A stretch of 64,000 bases of DNA from Tillus elongatus (taxonomy: Eukaryota > Arthropoda > Insecta > Coleoptera > Cleridae), in contig OZ023270.1 of the NCBI GenBank assembly GCA_964006375.1, forward strand, positions 55,348,536-55,412,535, written 5' to 3'. The translations under genes and the position numbers were made by a program. The notes under the pieces are model-generated. The model was not told the DNA's origin. It did not search any database and saw only the letters and a list, made by a program, of their open reading frames with translations. Numbering within the stretch: position 1 is the stretch's first letter; each line of letters opens with the position of its first letter. This document shows, in pieces, positions 10,096-21,339 of this stretch.

Positions 10096-10851
10096 ATGGC
10101 TTCCTCTTCGTCGCAAGTAGAAAAATCTGCTGTAATCAATCGTCGAAAACGCCGTAGCAGTCCCTACGACAGTGCCACCAGCCAGTTGGTAGACGTGGAG
10201 GAAGAGTTACCGGCATACCAGATTGAAAACAGAGCTGAAGATGTTTTCACAAACGGAGAAGATATCGAAATTCCGGAAGAGGCTTGGCTGCAGCTAGAAC
10301 AACAGACGTTACAGCATCAGCAATCCGTTAAAAGAGAACGGTACGAACGGCAGCGATTGTTCAAGGAGCAGCGTTTCCCTCTAAACGACAGCGGAAGCAA
10401 GCTACTCTGTGTTGGTTTGGATCCGTACAACTGCTTCCAACTGGCAGTAAAAATAGTTAAACCCGGAGTGGAGTTAGGGGTTACTTTCACTTACAGCACC
10501 TTCCAAGACCTTTTCAGCAAATTACCAGATATCATTAGGATTCTCAATTGTGAGTCCCAAGCAGATGGCAGGCTGAGTTACTATGATCTGCTAGATTATT
10601 CTATTGAGATGGTATCAGCAGAGACAATAAAGTTTGTGCCCAAGGATACCATTAATGGATTTCAACTGTACATTGGACTGGTATCACTCATCAATCTGTT
10701 GAAGATGAAGGATTTTTTGGATGCAGTCATACAGGCTGTGACCAAGTGTGAAGAAGTACACGTTGTTCCACACCTGGTTAATACTGTGGTTATCAAATCA
10801 TTGCGAGAGGGACGAACACAGGCAATTGATGATAGTTATATATATATATAA
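10096..10851 (+). CDS. Uncharacterised 251-residue protein of the palindromic element (left copy)
   Basis: Intact ORF starting MASSSSQVEKS. It has a basic, nuclear-localisation-like patch (RRKRR, residues 16-20), an acidic stretch, a glutamine-rich amphipathic segment (about 83-112) and then a folded-looking region (about 120-240) with the segment KIVKPGVELGVTFTYSTF. No catalytic motif, signal peptide or membrane segment is visible. The last residues (YIYI) are encoded by a TA microsatellite, so the natural C-terminus may have been altered. It lies just behind a TATA promoter and 5'UTR intron. An almost identical copy (Ser4 to Tyr) is on the minus strand at 19606-20361; two intact copies suggest constraint or recent conversion. 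I do not recognise the family; a Maverick/Polinton accessory protein is possible given the termini. Confidence 0.7.
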   Translation: MASSSSQVEKSAVINRRKRRSSPYDSATSQLVDVEEELPAYQIENRAEDVFTNGEDIEIPEEAWLQLEQQTLQHQQSVKRERYERQRLFKEQRFPLNDSGSKLLCVGLDPYNCFQLAVKIVKPGVELGVTFTYSTFQDLFSKLPDIIRILNCESQADGRLSYYDLLDYSIEMVSAETIKFVPKDTINGFQLYIGLVSLINLLKMKDFLDAVIQAVTKCEEVHVVPHLVNTVVIKSLREGRTQAIDDSYIYI

Positions 10852-11122
10852 TGTTTTAAGTAGTCAACCTACTTTCAAACCATGCTTTACTTTTCTCTGT
10901 GAATTATTGTATAAATTTAATCACTTTTTAAAAAACAAAATTAAACAAGCTGTGAATAAAGCTGTAGAAACAAATAAAAGAAAATTAAAGTAAAAAAAAT
11001 AATAAAATTTATGTTAAATATGTAAAGGTTGTTTTATTAGAGATCTCCTTTGTCTTTTCCATTTTGAGTTTATCACTATAAATTAATTATTGTATGCCGC
11101 AGAGGGTCAGTCATCATTTGGT

Positions 11123-11475
11123 AAAATATAAAAAATATAATATATTTATTCATATGTACACTACAAGTTAACTAATTTCAAAATTGTCTAACTGTTTGAT
11201 CAGCTGTTTTGAACTTGTTTTCCTCTGTACGCCTTTCTGATTGCAATTTCTTTTTCGGCTTGGAAAAAATAGTCTTCTCTTTTAATGAGCGACAAGGTAT
11301 TATTAATAATAAAAACATTGGTAAAATATAAAAAATATAATATATTTATTCATATGTACACTACAAGTTAACTAATTTCAAAATTGTCTAACTGTTTGAT
11401 CAGCTGTTTCTTTCGAACTTGTTTTCCTCTGTACGCCTTTCTGATTGCAATTTCTTTTTCGGCTTGGAAAAAAAC
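11123..11475. repeat. Tandem duplication of about 190 bp in the left arm
   Basis: The block AAAATATAATATATTTATTCATATG...GGCTTGGAAAAA occurs twice (about 11123-11272 and 11319-11474); the first copy lacks 6 bp. The repeated part contains the 3' end of a minus-strand coding remnant. Mirrored at about 19030-19380. Confidence 0.85.
11225..11319 (-). pseudogene. Remnant coding segment in the palindrome (left arm)
   Basis: On the minus strand, from about 11319, an open frame reads LSLIKREDYFFQAEKEIAIR and on into a basic, helix-like stretch (KAYRGKQ) before a frameshift. The second tandem copy (11368-11529) keeps a longer basic tail (RKKQLIKQLDNFEIS) and its stop at 11368. No ATG is visible, so this looks like the last exon or decayed end of a gene read towards the element's end. 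Family unknown. The same segments lie on the plus strand in the right arm (about 19000-19280). Confidence 0.4.
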
Positions 11476-12139
11476 AGTAGAAATTTTTCTATTAAATGTA
11501 TTTTTCAAATAAGACACCTGTATTTTTTCTTATATTTGAATATACATACTGCAAAGTTTAATGCAGAATGTTTTTGGTTTGAGAACTGCTTTCAGTGCAA
11601 ATGTGTTTTTATATACATGATATCTTAAAAGTAGACTTTTTTGTATCCAATATATTTTTTCACACGAGACACTGTATTTTTAATTGTTCATCTAACCCTC
11701 TAAAAGACGTATAACAGTTTTGGTACCTAATGCTACCCGTTTCCGCAAATAATTAACAATAGCAATAACAACAGTCATTTCAGTAGGCAAGTATTATATG
11801 GTACTAGTTCAATCTGTGACAGTTAAATAATTTCTAGTCAAAAATTGTTCCTAGCTACTATGTCTTCGGTTTTTGGTCCTAACTAATACGTTGATATGTT
11901 ACTTAGCTTAATGGTGAGTGTAGGAAAAATTATTAACATGCACAAAGGTTATAACTTTCGTTTAAAATTTGTTTTAAAATTATGTTCAGATTACATTCAC
12001 GTTTTAATGTAAAATAAAATTTCAACAACATTTAAAATTTTTTGATTAATTTGGAAACGATATATTTATATATTTAGTGTAAAATTCTCACAGTATTAGC
12101 ACTGGCTTTCCGAATATCGTGAATTAGAGCAAACAGATT

Positions 12140-12360
12140 TTAAAATTATCTGAATAAACACACTATATGTGTTTATAATAATAGAAAAGGCAATGTTGTT
12201 TATGTTGAAGGTGTTTTTGATGAAGGTAAACTTAAAATTAAAAATATTAGTTGCATTCAATGTGAGCCAGAATGTAGAGTTGTTAAGTGTTTCATGCAAA
12301 GTCAGAGGCATACCCTTAAACTTAAAAAAAATGCACAATCAGTCAATTTTATACTTTAAA
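12140..12360 (+). pseudogene. Possible cysteine-rich coding remnant (left arm)
   Basis: A third frame, without ATG, reads VVYVEGVFDEGK, then CIQCEPECRVVKC and a basic tail before a stop at about 12359. The cysteine spacing is suggestive of a small zinc-binding region. Overlapping annotated ORFs on both strands (12096-12338, 12169-12381) are less plausible. Mirror copy at 18095-18320. Low confidence. Confidence 0.25.
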
Positions 12361-12600
12361 GAAAATAATAACCAGATTTAACCTTAAATTTTTACAATTT
12401 ACAAAGAGAAGGCGTTTTCCTGACTCACATGGCACAACTCCTTATTGGTTTAAGTTATAAATCATATGTATAATTACTTATTTATTATTAACTATTTCAT
12501 GTTCACTTTAGATCACTGTATTGGGTCGCAATAGTAGTTATAGAAATTATTTTTAGCCTTCACATTTTAATTTTGTGTCTGTTTACCTAGCTACAAGAAG

Positions 12601-12873
12601 ATGAATATACAAGATTTTCTGGAAAAATATGACACTTTGTTGTTAGATTATCATCGCAATCAAATTTATAGACTTCAAAATGCGTTGGGAAATTGCGAAG
12701 ATGAACCGATGAGAATAACATGTCACGGAATGCATTATGAAAGTTGCGTCTGGTCCAAAGACGATGCCAAGAGCGGTCCAGATACTTGTGAATGCTTTCA
12801 TAAAAAATTACTTAGATCCAAAATAGACAAAATAATTAAGTTATATTTAAGAAAGAAGCTATTGCCATTGTAA
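12601..12873 (+). CDS. Uncharacterised 90-residue Cys/His protein of the palindromic element (left copy)
   Basis: Intact ORF with ATG at 12601, preceded by a likely acceptor (TTTACCTAG at about 12582-12590) and followed within about 30 bp by AATAAA-type signals (about 12901). It has five cysteines and three histidines in the middle third (CHGMHYESC ... CECFHKK), a possible metal-binding arrangement, and a basic C-terminal helix. No known family recognised. The mirror copy at 17584-17856 (minus) gives the same protein. Confidence 0.55.
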   Translation: MNIQDFLEKYDTLLLDYHRNQIYRLQNALGNCEDEPMRITCHGMHYESCVWSKDDAKSGPDTCECFHKKLLRSKIDKIIKLYLRKKLLPL

Positions 12874-13508
12874 AAAAAAAGAATGTAATTATTGTATATA
12901 AAATAAAGAAAAAACCAATGAATAATCAAGCGTATTTATTTTTAATCTACACATTTAAATTTTCTGTATTAAGTGCTTAGTAGTAACGATTTAAATTTCG
13001 TCACTTGTTATTGTGTTCGACTGTAAATATTGTTTATACGTGATGTACCTTATTACAGTAATAAAGCTCATATATAGATATGCTCTTTATTTTAACAAAC
13101 AAACAAACATTATAAAAAACTCTCATCATCACTACATTTGTCAACGTTTTAGTTATACACCTAATACAATAATTTGCTTACAACGAGTAAAGTTTAAATC
13201 TACATCCATATCTTATTTTTCAAACATCAAACTTCATATCTGATGAGCCATAACAAACCTCAAATAAGTGCTCATAAATTATATCAATATTTTCCAAATT
13301 AAAAAAGTTTTAGAAAAGTATCAGCAGAATTACTTCTTAGAAGACCAAGTAGAAAATAAATTTTACTAGCGATAAGGACCTGAGATATCTTGAATAACTT
13401 GAAAGCTACAAAACTATAGTCTACTATATCTCTTGATAAATGACTGAACCTTTTTGTGTATGTTGAATAAAACTGTTGAAAAAATATCTAGGTAAATAAG
13501 CCGCATCT

Positions 13509-13727
13509 GTGTTTGACACCACATCACATGGTGGTCTGCTGATATGTTTTGGTAATTTGTTACTCAATGCAGATGTAGAGACTCCTTCTCTGGCTTCAAA
13601 ATTACTTGTTTGTTCTTTGGAATTGGCGTTACCGTTTCGCGGAATTGTCAGACAGAATAAAGTTGATTTTATTTATGGATTAAAACCCGTTGCCACACTA
13701 CAGTATTATCAAAAACTAAAAAACTAA
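13509..13727 (+). CDS. Uncharacterised 72-residue ORF (left copy)
   Basis: ORF with segments SHGGLLICFGNLLL and LELALPFRGIVRQNKVDF. A frame stop lies just upstream of the ATG. Codon use looks coding-like, but no domain is recognised; it could be the last exon of a longer gene. It ends at the start of the decayed PLE. Identical mirror copy at 16729-16947. Confidence 0.35.
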   Translation: MFDTTSHGGLLICFGNLLLNADVETPSLASKLLVCSLELALPFRGIVRQNKVDFIYGLKPVATLQYYQKLKN

Positions 13728-13729
13728 AA

Positions 13730-15245
13730 TGACAAATGACGCTTCTAAAATATCTGTGTGATGTATTTCTATATTTAGTGCCAAAGTAAAATCAACTTAT
13801 AACAATGATAATAACCCTAGCAATAATAATAATAATAATAATAATATAACTAACAATAACAGCAAAAGAAGTAGGCTCTCTATAACAAAAATATTGATAC
13901 AAATCAGCTTATTACATTATTGCAACTATTTTTAATATAGATAAATGTTTTTTGCTTAATACATTTAATTATAAGCAAAACTTTCCAAGAAAGAGGATTC
14001 AATCAAAAATGAGTTTGCTAAGAAAAGCCATTTGTTTTCGTGTAGGTATGTGCTTTTTTATAAATTAAGCTTCAAAAAAGTAGCCTTTGCGCTTGTTGTT
14101 ACAAAAATCTAGTTACTCCATGTGGCTGTATTGAATATCCGTGATATGTTTTGCAAAATGTAGCTTTGTCAGCGTGCTTATTTCTAAGTGCAGAAATATA
14201 TTGTTTGTGTATGGTATTTAAACTTCTATAAGCTTGCTAGATGTGGACTGCGTTACATTGCTGATTTATAAATTCCAGCATTTGTCAACAAATTGTATTT
14301 TTCTTTCTAGTTAAATAGGAAATCACGCATCGTGTTCTAAGATTTTAAAGCTATTTTTTATCTGTATTGCTACTTAACATTTCAGAAATATTTTCTGAAA
14401 TATTTCCAAAGTAAGTCTTCGAAACATATTTGTTATCTTTTTGCTTCTAATACAGATTTGGGTAAGTTAAATTTAGGGCTAATTTGTATTATTTTGTGTC
14501 TATTACCTTATTGATTATTTTAGCAGAGTAAACATTATTAAATGCTATTTGCTTGATTCCTAAAACTTATTTTTGGGTCGTTTTAGGCATATAGGTATTG
14601 AAAATGCACGATGCATCATCTTTAAATGGTAGACTGACGCAGCTTTTGTAAAAAATGGGTGACATGCACCGTATGGTATAGTTGTTCCCTGTATATTGAA
14701 AAGCCAAGTGAATTATTTTCTAACTTTTTAATGGTTACACGCCACAGATTTATAATATTGTTAGCTTCTTTGTCTAAAGTATATTTTAATAAACTTTAAA
14801 AATTCATTTAATTCTGTAAGGCTATCATGAAAACATGTTAAAATGCAATCTACATATCTGTACCAAAAGGTAATATGTGAAACTTCTAACTCTGAAACTT
14901 GTTTTTCTAAGTTTTCATGAATATGTTGGCCAATAAACGAGACACCCGACTACCCGTAAGAAGAAGGTCATAATTTTGCAGAGAAATTTTTTCACTAAAT
15001 TTAAAATAGCTTTGCTTTGTAAATTCAATAAACAGATTCACTGTTTCGTTTTTGTTCATCACATTTACTCATCGTTTCTAGTAAACGGTTTTTTACTGAT
15101 GGTAAGAATTGTCTAAAGGGTATTTTAGAATACATGCCACTAACAAAACCAAACTAATTCACTGTTTGAAGGAATAGTTGTGTTATTTAAATTCTATCAT
15201 CATGAATGTTGTACCTGTTCTAGGCTTCCGATTTTTGTTTGTTTG
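13730..15245 (-). pseudogene. Decayed, 5'-truncated PLE next to the palindrome axis (left arm)
   Basis: On the minus strand (mirror of 15282-16725): RT catalytic region reads ITFWYRYVDCIL, i.e. the YxDD box mutated to YVDC, then ELNEFLKFI, FSIYREPT and, further on, an endonuclease C-terminal stretch (NNKRKGYFFEA). Many stops and frameshifts. The RT N-terminus is absent: the copy begins at the axis. Confidence 0.75.
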
Positions 15246-15281
15246 AGTTAAGCGTTTTTTAAATTTCTATTTCGCTTATCA
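15246..15281. other. 36-bp unpaired spacer at the palindrome axis
   Basis: The only part of the element not present in both arms. It contains a short imperfect inverted repeat (TTAAGCG / CGCTTA), so even the spacer could partly fold. Confidence 0.9.
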
Positions 15282-16725
15282 CAAACAAACAAAAATCGGA
15301 AGCCTAGAACAGGTACAACATTCATGATGATAGAATTTAAATAACACAACTATTCCTTCAAACAGTGAATTAGTTTGGTTTTGTTAGTGGCATGTATTCT
15401 AAAATACCCTTTAGACAATTCTTACCATCAGTAAAAAACCGTTTACTAGAAACGATGAGTAAATAAAAATTTCTCTGCAAAATTATGACCTTCTTCTTAC
15501 GGGTAGTCGGGTGTCTCGTTTATTGGCCAACATATTCATGAAAACTTAGAAAAACAAGTTTCAGAGTTAGAAGTTTCACATATTACCTTTTGGTACAGAT
15601 ATGTAGATTGCATTTTAACATGTTTTCATGATAGCCTTACAGAATTAAATGAATTTTTAAAGTTTATTAAAATATACTTTAGACAAAGAAGCTAACAATA
15701 TTATAAATCTGTGGCGTGTAACCATTAAAAAGTTAGAAAATAATTCACTTGGCTTTTCAATATACAGGGAACAACTATACCATACGGTGCATGTCACCCA
15801 TTTTTTACAAAAGCTGCGTCAGTCTACCATTTAAAGATGATGCATCGTGCATTTTCAATACCTATATGCCTAAAACGACCCAAAAATAAGTTTTAGGAAT
15901 CAAGCAAATAGCATTTAATAATGTTTACTCTGCTAAAATAATCAATAAGGTAATAGACACAAAATAATACAAATTAGCCCTAAATTTAACTTACCCAAAT
16001 CTGTATTAGAAGCAAAAAGATAACAAATATGTTTCGAAGACTTACTTTGGAAATATTTCAGAAAATATTTCTGAAATGTTAAGTAGCAATACAGATAAAA
16101 AATAGCTTTAAAATCTTAGAACACGATGCGTGATTTCCTATTTAACTAGAAAGAAAAATACAATTTGTTGACAAATGCTGGAATTTATAAATCAGCAATG
16201 TAACGCAGTCCACATCTAGCAAGCTTATAGAAGTTTAAATACCATACACAAACAATATATTTCTGCACTTAGAAATAAGCACGCTGACAAAGCTACATTT
16301 TGCAAAACATATCACGGATATTCAATACAGCCACATGGAGTAACTAGATTTTTGTAACAACAAGCGCAAAGGCTACTTTTTTGAAGCTTAATTTATAAAA
16401 AAGCACATACCTACACGAAAACAAATGGCTTTTCTTAGCAAACTCATTTTTGATTGAATCCTCTTTCTTGGAAAGTTTTGCTTATAATTAAATGTATTAA
16501 GCAAAAAACATTTATCTATATTAAAAATAGTTGCAATAATGTAATAAGCTGATTTGTATCAATATTTTTGTTATAGAGAGCCTACTTCTTTTGCTGTTAT
16601 TGTTAGTTATATTATTATTATTATTATTATTATTGCTAGGGTTATTATCATTGTTATAAGTTGATTTTACTTTGGCACTAAATATAGAAATACATCACAC
16701 AGATATTTTAGAAGCGTCATTTGTC
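15282..16725 (+). pseudogene. Decayed, 5'-truncated PLE next to the palindrome axis (right arm)
   Basis: Plus-strand mirror of the left PLE remnant: the RT YVDC box lies at about 15595-15612 and the endonuclease tail at about 16356-16400. With the left copy it forms a head-to-head PLE pair centred on the palindrome axis. Confidence 0.75.
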
Positions 16726-16728
16726 ATT

Positions 16729-16947
16729 TTAGTTTTTTAGTTTTTGATAATACTGTAGTGTGGCAACGGGTTTTAATCCATAAATAAAATCAACTTTATT
16801 CTGTCTGACAATTCCGCGAAACGGTAACGCCAATTCCAAAGAACAAACAAGTAATTTTGAAGCCAGAGAAGGAGTCTCTACATCTGCATTGAGTAACAAA
16901 TTACCAAAACATATCAGCAGACCACCATGTGATGTGGTGTCAAACAC
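16729..16947 (-). CDS. Uncharacterised 72-residue ORF (right copy)
   Basis: Translation identical to the ORF at 13509-13727. Confidence 0.35.
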   Translation of the reverse strand: MFDTTSHGGLLICFGNLLLNADVETPSLASKLLVCSLELALPFRGIVRQNKVDFIYGLKPVATLQYYQKLKN

Positions 16948-17583
16948 AGATGCGGCTTATTTACCTAGATATTTTTTCAACAGTTTTATTCAACATACAC
17001 AAAAAGGTTCAGTCATTTATCAAGAGATATAGTAGACTATAGTTTTGTAGCTTTCAAGTTATTCAAGATATCTCAGGTCCTTATCGCTAGTAAAATTTAT
17101 TTTCTACTTGGTCTTCTAAGAAGTAATTCTGCTGATACTTTTCTAAAACTTTTTTAATTTGGAAAATATTGATATAATTTATGAGCACTTATTTGAGGTT
17201 TGTTATGGCTCATCAGATATGAAGTTTGATGTTTGAAAAATAAGATATGGATGTAGATTTAAACTTTACTCGTTGTAAGCAAATTATTGTATTAGGTGTA
17301 TAACTAAAACGTTGACAAATGTAGTGATGATGAGAGTTTTTTATAATGTTTGTTTGTTTGTTAAAATAAAGAGCATATCTATATATGAGCTTTATTACTG
17401 TAATAAGGTACATCACGTATAAACAATATTTACAGTCGAACACAATAACAAGTGACGAAATTTAAATCGTTACTACTAAGCACTTAATACAGAAAATTTA
17501 AATGTGTAGATTAAAAATAAATACGCTTGATTATTCATTGGTTTTTTCTTTATTTTATATACAATAATTACATTCTTTTTTTT

Positions 17584-17856
17584 TTACAATGGCAATAGCT
17601 TCTTTCTTAAATATAACTTAATTATTTTGTCTATTTTGGATCTAAGTAATTTTTTATGAAAGCATTCACAAGTATCTGGACCGCTCTTGGCATCGTCTTT
17701 GGACCAGACGCAACTTTCATAATGCATTCCGTGACATGTTATTCTCATCGGTTCATCTTCGCAATTTCCCAACGCATTTTGAAGTCTATAAATTTGATTG
17801 CGATGATAATCTAACAACAAAGTGTCATATTTTTCCAGAAAATCTTGTATATTCAT
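17584..17856 (-). CDS. Uncharacterised 90-residue Cys/His protein (right copy)
   Basis: Translation identical to the ORF at 12601-12873, with the same acceptor-like sequence upstream and AATAAA-like sequence downstream. Confidence 0.55.
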   Translation of the reverse strand: MNIQDFLEKYDTLLLDYHRNQIYRLQNALGNCEDEPMRITCHGMHYESCVWSKDDAKSGPDTCECFHKKLLRSKIDKIIKLYLRKKLLPL

Positions 17857-19605
17857 CTTCTTGTAGCTAGGTAAACAGACACAAAATTAAAATGTGAAGG
17901 CTAAAAATAATTTCTATAACTACTATTGCGACCCAATACAGTGATCTAAAGTGAACATGAAATAGTTAATAATAAATAAGTAATTATACATATGATTTAT
18001 AACTTAAACCAATAAGGAGTTGTGCCATGTGAGTCAGGAAAACGCCTTCTCTTTGTAAATTGTAAAAATTTAAGGTTAAATCTGGTTATTATTTTCTTTA
18101 AAGTATAAAATTGACTGATTGTGCATTTTTTTTAAGTTTAAGGGTATGCCTCTGACTTTGCATGAAACACTTAACAACTCTACATTCTGGCTCACATTGA
18201 ATGCAACTAATATTTTTAATTTTAAGTTTACCTTCATCAAAAACACCTTCAACATAAACAACATTGCCTTTTCTATTATTATAAACACATATAGTGTGTT
18301 TATTCAGATAATTTTAAAATCTGTTTGCTCTAATTCACGATATTCGGAAAGCCAGTGCTAATACTGTGAGAATTTTACACTAAATATATAAATATATCGT
18401 TTCCAAATTAATCAAAAAATTTTAAATGTTGTTGAAATTTTATTTTACATTAAAACGTGAATGTAATCTGAACATAATTTTAAAACAAATTTTAAACGAA
18501 AGTTATAACCTTTGTGCATGTTAATAATTTTTCCTACACTCACCATTAAGCTAAGTAACATATCAACGTATTAGTTAGGACCAAAAACCGAAGACATAGT
18601 AGCTAGGAACAATTTTTGACTAGAAATTATTTAACTGTCACAGATTGAACTAGTACCATATAATACTTGCCTACTGAAATGACTGTTGTTATTGCTATTG
18701 TTAATTATTTGCGGAAACGGGTAGCATTAGGTACCAAAACTGTTATACGTCTTTTAGAGGGTTAGATGAACAATTAAAAATACAGTGTCTCGTGTGAAAA
18801 AATATATTGGATACAAAAAAGTCTACTTTTAAGATATCATGTATATAAAAACACATTTGCACTGAAAGCAGTTCTCAAACCAAAAACATTCTGCATTAAA
18901 CTTTGCAGTATGTATATTCAAATATAAGAAAAAATACAGGTGTCTTATTTGAAAAATACATTTAATAGAAAAATTTCTACTGTTTTTTTCCAAGCCGAAA
19001 AAGAAATTGCAATCAGAAAGGCGTACAGAGGAAAACAAGTTCGAAAGAAACAGCTGATCAAACAGTTAGACAATTTTGAAATTAGTTAACTTGTAGTGTA
19101 CATATGAATAAATATATTATATTTTTTATATTTTACCAATGTTTTTATTATTAATAATACCTTGTCGCTCATTAAAAGAGAAGACTATTTTTTCCAAGCC
19201 GAAAAAGAAATTGCAATCAGAAAGGCGTACAGAGGAAAACAAGTTCAAAACAGCTGATCAAACAGTTAGACAATTTTGAAATTAGTTAACTTGTAGTGTA
19301 CATATGAATAAATATATTATATTTTTTATATTTTACCAAATGATGACTGACCCTCTGCGGCATACAATAATTAATTTATAGTGATAAACTCAAAATGGAA
19401 AAGACAAAGGAGATCTCTAATAAAACAACCTTTACATATTTAACATAAATTTTATTATTTTTTTTACTTTAATTTTCTTTTATTTGTTTCTACAGCTTTA
19501 TTCACAGCTTGTTTAATTTTGTTTTTTAAAAAGTGATTAAATTTATACAATAATTCACAGAGAAAAGTAAAGCATGGTTTGAAAGTAGGTTGACTACTTA
19601 AAACA

Positions 19606-20361
19606 TTATATATATATATAACTATCATCAATTGCCTGTGTTCGTCCCTCTCGCAATGATTTGATAACCACAGTATTAACCAGGTGTGGAACAACGTGTA
19701 CTTCTTCACACTTGGTCACAGCCTGTATGACTGCATCCAAAAAATCCTTCATCTTCAACAGATTGATGAGTGATACCAGTCCAATGTACAGTTGAAATCC
19801 ATTAATGGTATCCTTGGGCACAAACTTTATTGTCTCTGCTGATACCATCTCAATAGAATAATCTAGCAGATCATAGTAACTCAGCCTGCCATCTGCTTGG
19901 GACTCACAATTGAGAATCCTAATGATATCTGGTAATTTGCTGAAAAGGTCTTGGAAGGTGCTGTAAGTGAAAGTAACCCCTAACTCCACTCCGGGTTTAA
20001 CTATTTTTACTGCCAGTTGGAAGCAGTTGTACGGATCCAAACCAACACAGAGTAGCTTGCTTCCGCTGTCGTTTAGAGGGAAACGCTGCTCCTTGAACAA
20101 TCGCTGCCGTTCGTACCGTTCTCTTTTAACGGATTGCTGATGCTGTAACGTCTGTTGTTCTAGCTGCAGCCAAGCCTCTTCCGGAATTTCGATATCTTCT
20201 CCGTTTGTGAAAACATCTTCAGCTCTGTTTTCAATCTGGTATGCCGGTAACTCTTCCTCCACGTCTACCAACTGGCTGGTGGCACTGTCGTAGGGACTGC
20301 TACGGCGTTTTCGACGATTGATTACAGCAGATTTTTCTACTTGCGACGAATAGGAAGCCAT
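19606..20361 (-). CDS. Uncharacterised 251-residue protein of the palindromic element (right copy)
   Basis: Same protein as at 10096-10851 except Tyr for Ser at residue 4. Its TATA promoter and donor are mirrored at about 20609-20663. The two genes are divergent relative to the axis and each is transcribed inwards from its terminus. Confidence 0.7.
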   Translation of the reverse strand: MASYSSQVEKSAVINRRKRRSSPYDSATSQLVDVEEELPAYQIENRAEDVFTNGEDIEIPEEAWLQLEQQTLQHQQSVKRERYERQRLFKEQRFPLNDSGSKLLCVGLDPYNCFQLAVKIVKPGVELGVTFTYSTFQDLFSKLPDIIRILNCESQADGRLSYYDLLDYSIEMVSAETIKFVPKDTINGFQLYIGLVSLINLLKMKDFLDAVIQAVTKCEEVHVVPHLVNTVVIKSLREGRTQAIDDSYIYI

Positions 20362-20364
20362 TGC

Positions 20365-20471
<107 letters not shown>

Positions 20472-20986
20472 TTGTCAGAAAATGTTTACAACAGAAATAA
20501 GTGCTTGGTCTAAGACCCGCAAATACACACCAGTAATCTACTGAGACAATACAAGGAGAAAATATAATAATAATATCAAAAGTTTTAGGTTAGAATACTA
20601 TTTACTTACCTAGCAAGAAGTGAAAGAATGAGACTGGTGATAGATTTGACACTTGTATTTATACGTATTGATACATTTATGTCTCGTTAACAAAGATATC
20701 AATTTCTACTTTAACTTTCACTCGTTAAATTATCAAAAACTTCTTCAGCTAAATAGAGTGACAAACTAACATTAACTCGAGATTCATAGACAATTATATT
20801 ACGTCACAAAAATTTTATTTAATCAGTAATACTACAACAATTAGAAAGTAGGTAATGAGCCACAGACGTCATAGATCATTAAAATTCCTATAATTAGAAT
20901 CTAGTTAACAACCTTCACAACGTCATTAAAGGGTAATTAATGGGATTATAATTATCCAAGATGGCGGAAATTAGCGCTGTTCTACT

Positions 20987-21235
20987 CAGGTATCTTGGCG
21001 GGACACATGGCCGCCGAGAAACACCTGCATAAAATGGGACAGTTCCAGGGGGACCTCGCATGCAGACTCTGCGGCGAGGGGGAGCAATCACATATTGTGC
21101 GAGTGTAAAGCTCTGGACCGCAAAAGACAACTGATCCACGGTCAGTCTAGACCGGAGACAAAACAATATAAAACTTCACCATACCAATCGCTGTGCAGAC
21201 TAGTTCAAGGCACAGTGATTTTGGAATGGATGAAC
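20987..21235 (+). pseudogene. Non-LTR retrotransposon C-terminal zinc-knuckle region (continues 8722-9515)
   Basis: Starts with the second CAGGTA and continues the LINE frame: ILAGHMAAEKHLHKMG, then CRLCGEGEQSH, a frameshift, and ILCECKAL, i.e. the C-x2-C-x7-H-x4-C finger typical of RNase-H-type LINEs, followed by a stop at about 21235. LINE 3'UTR probably extends to about 21340. Confidence 0.85.
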
Positions 21236-21339
21236 TAGAAAAGGCTTAGGGCACGCACAATAAGCCAAAGGCTGCAGTGCTATCAGGGCGGCAAATACGC
21301 GAACGAGCCCTGAGGGAGAAAAAACTTTAACAATAAGGG

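Larger units (their letters stand above)
9516..15245 (+). repeat. Left arm of the giant palindrome
   Basis: From the outside inwards: terminal sequence with CCGCCATCTTGG, a TATA-type promoter and short intron, the 251-residue ORF, a tandemly duplicated remnant coding segment, a 90-residue ORF, a 72-residue ORF and a decayed PLE ending at the axis. It is 5730 bp, 25 bp longer than the right arm. Confidence 0.95.

Noticed and set aside
20915..21166. 83-residue minus-strand ORF across the palindrome end
   Set aside because: It spans the junction between the element and the LINE and is antisense to the LINE C-terminus.
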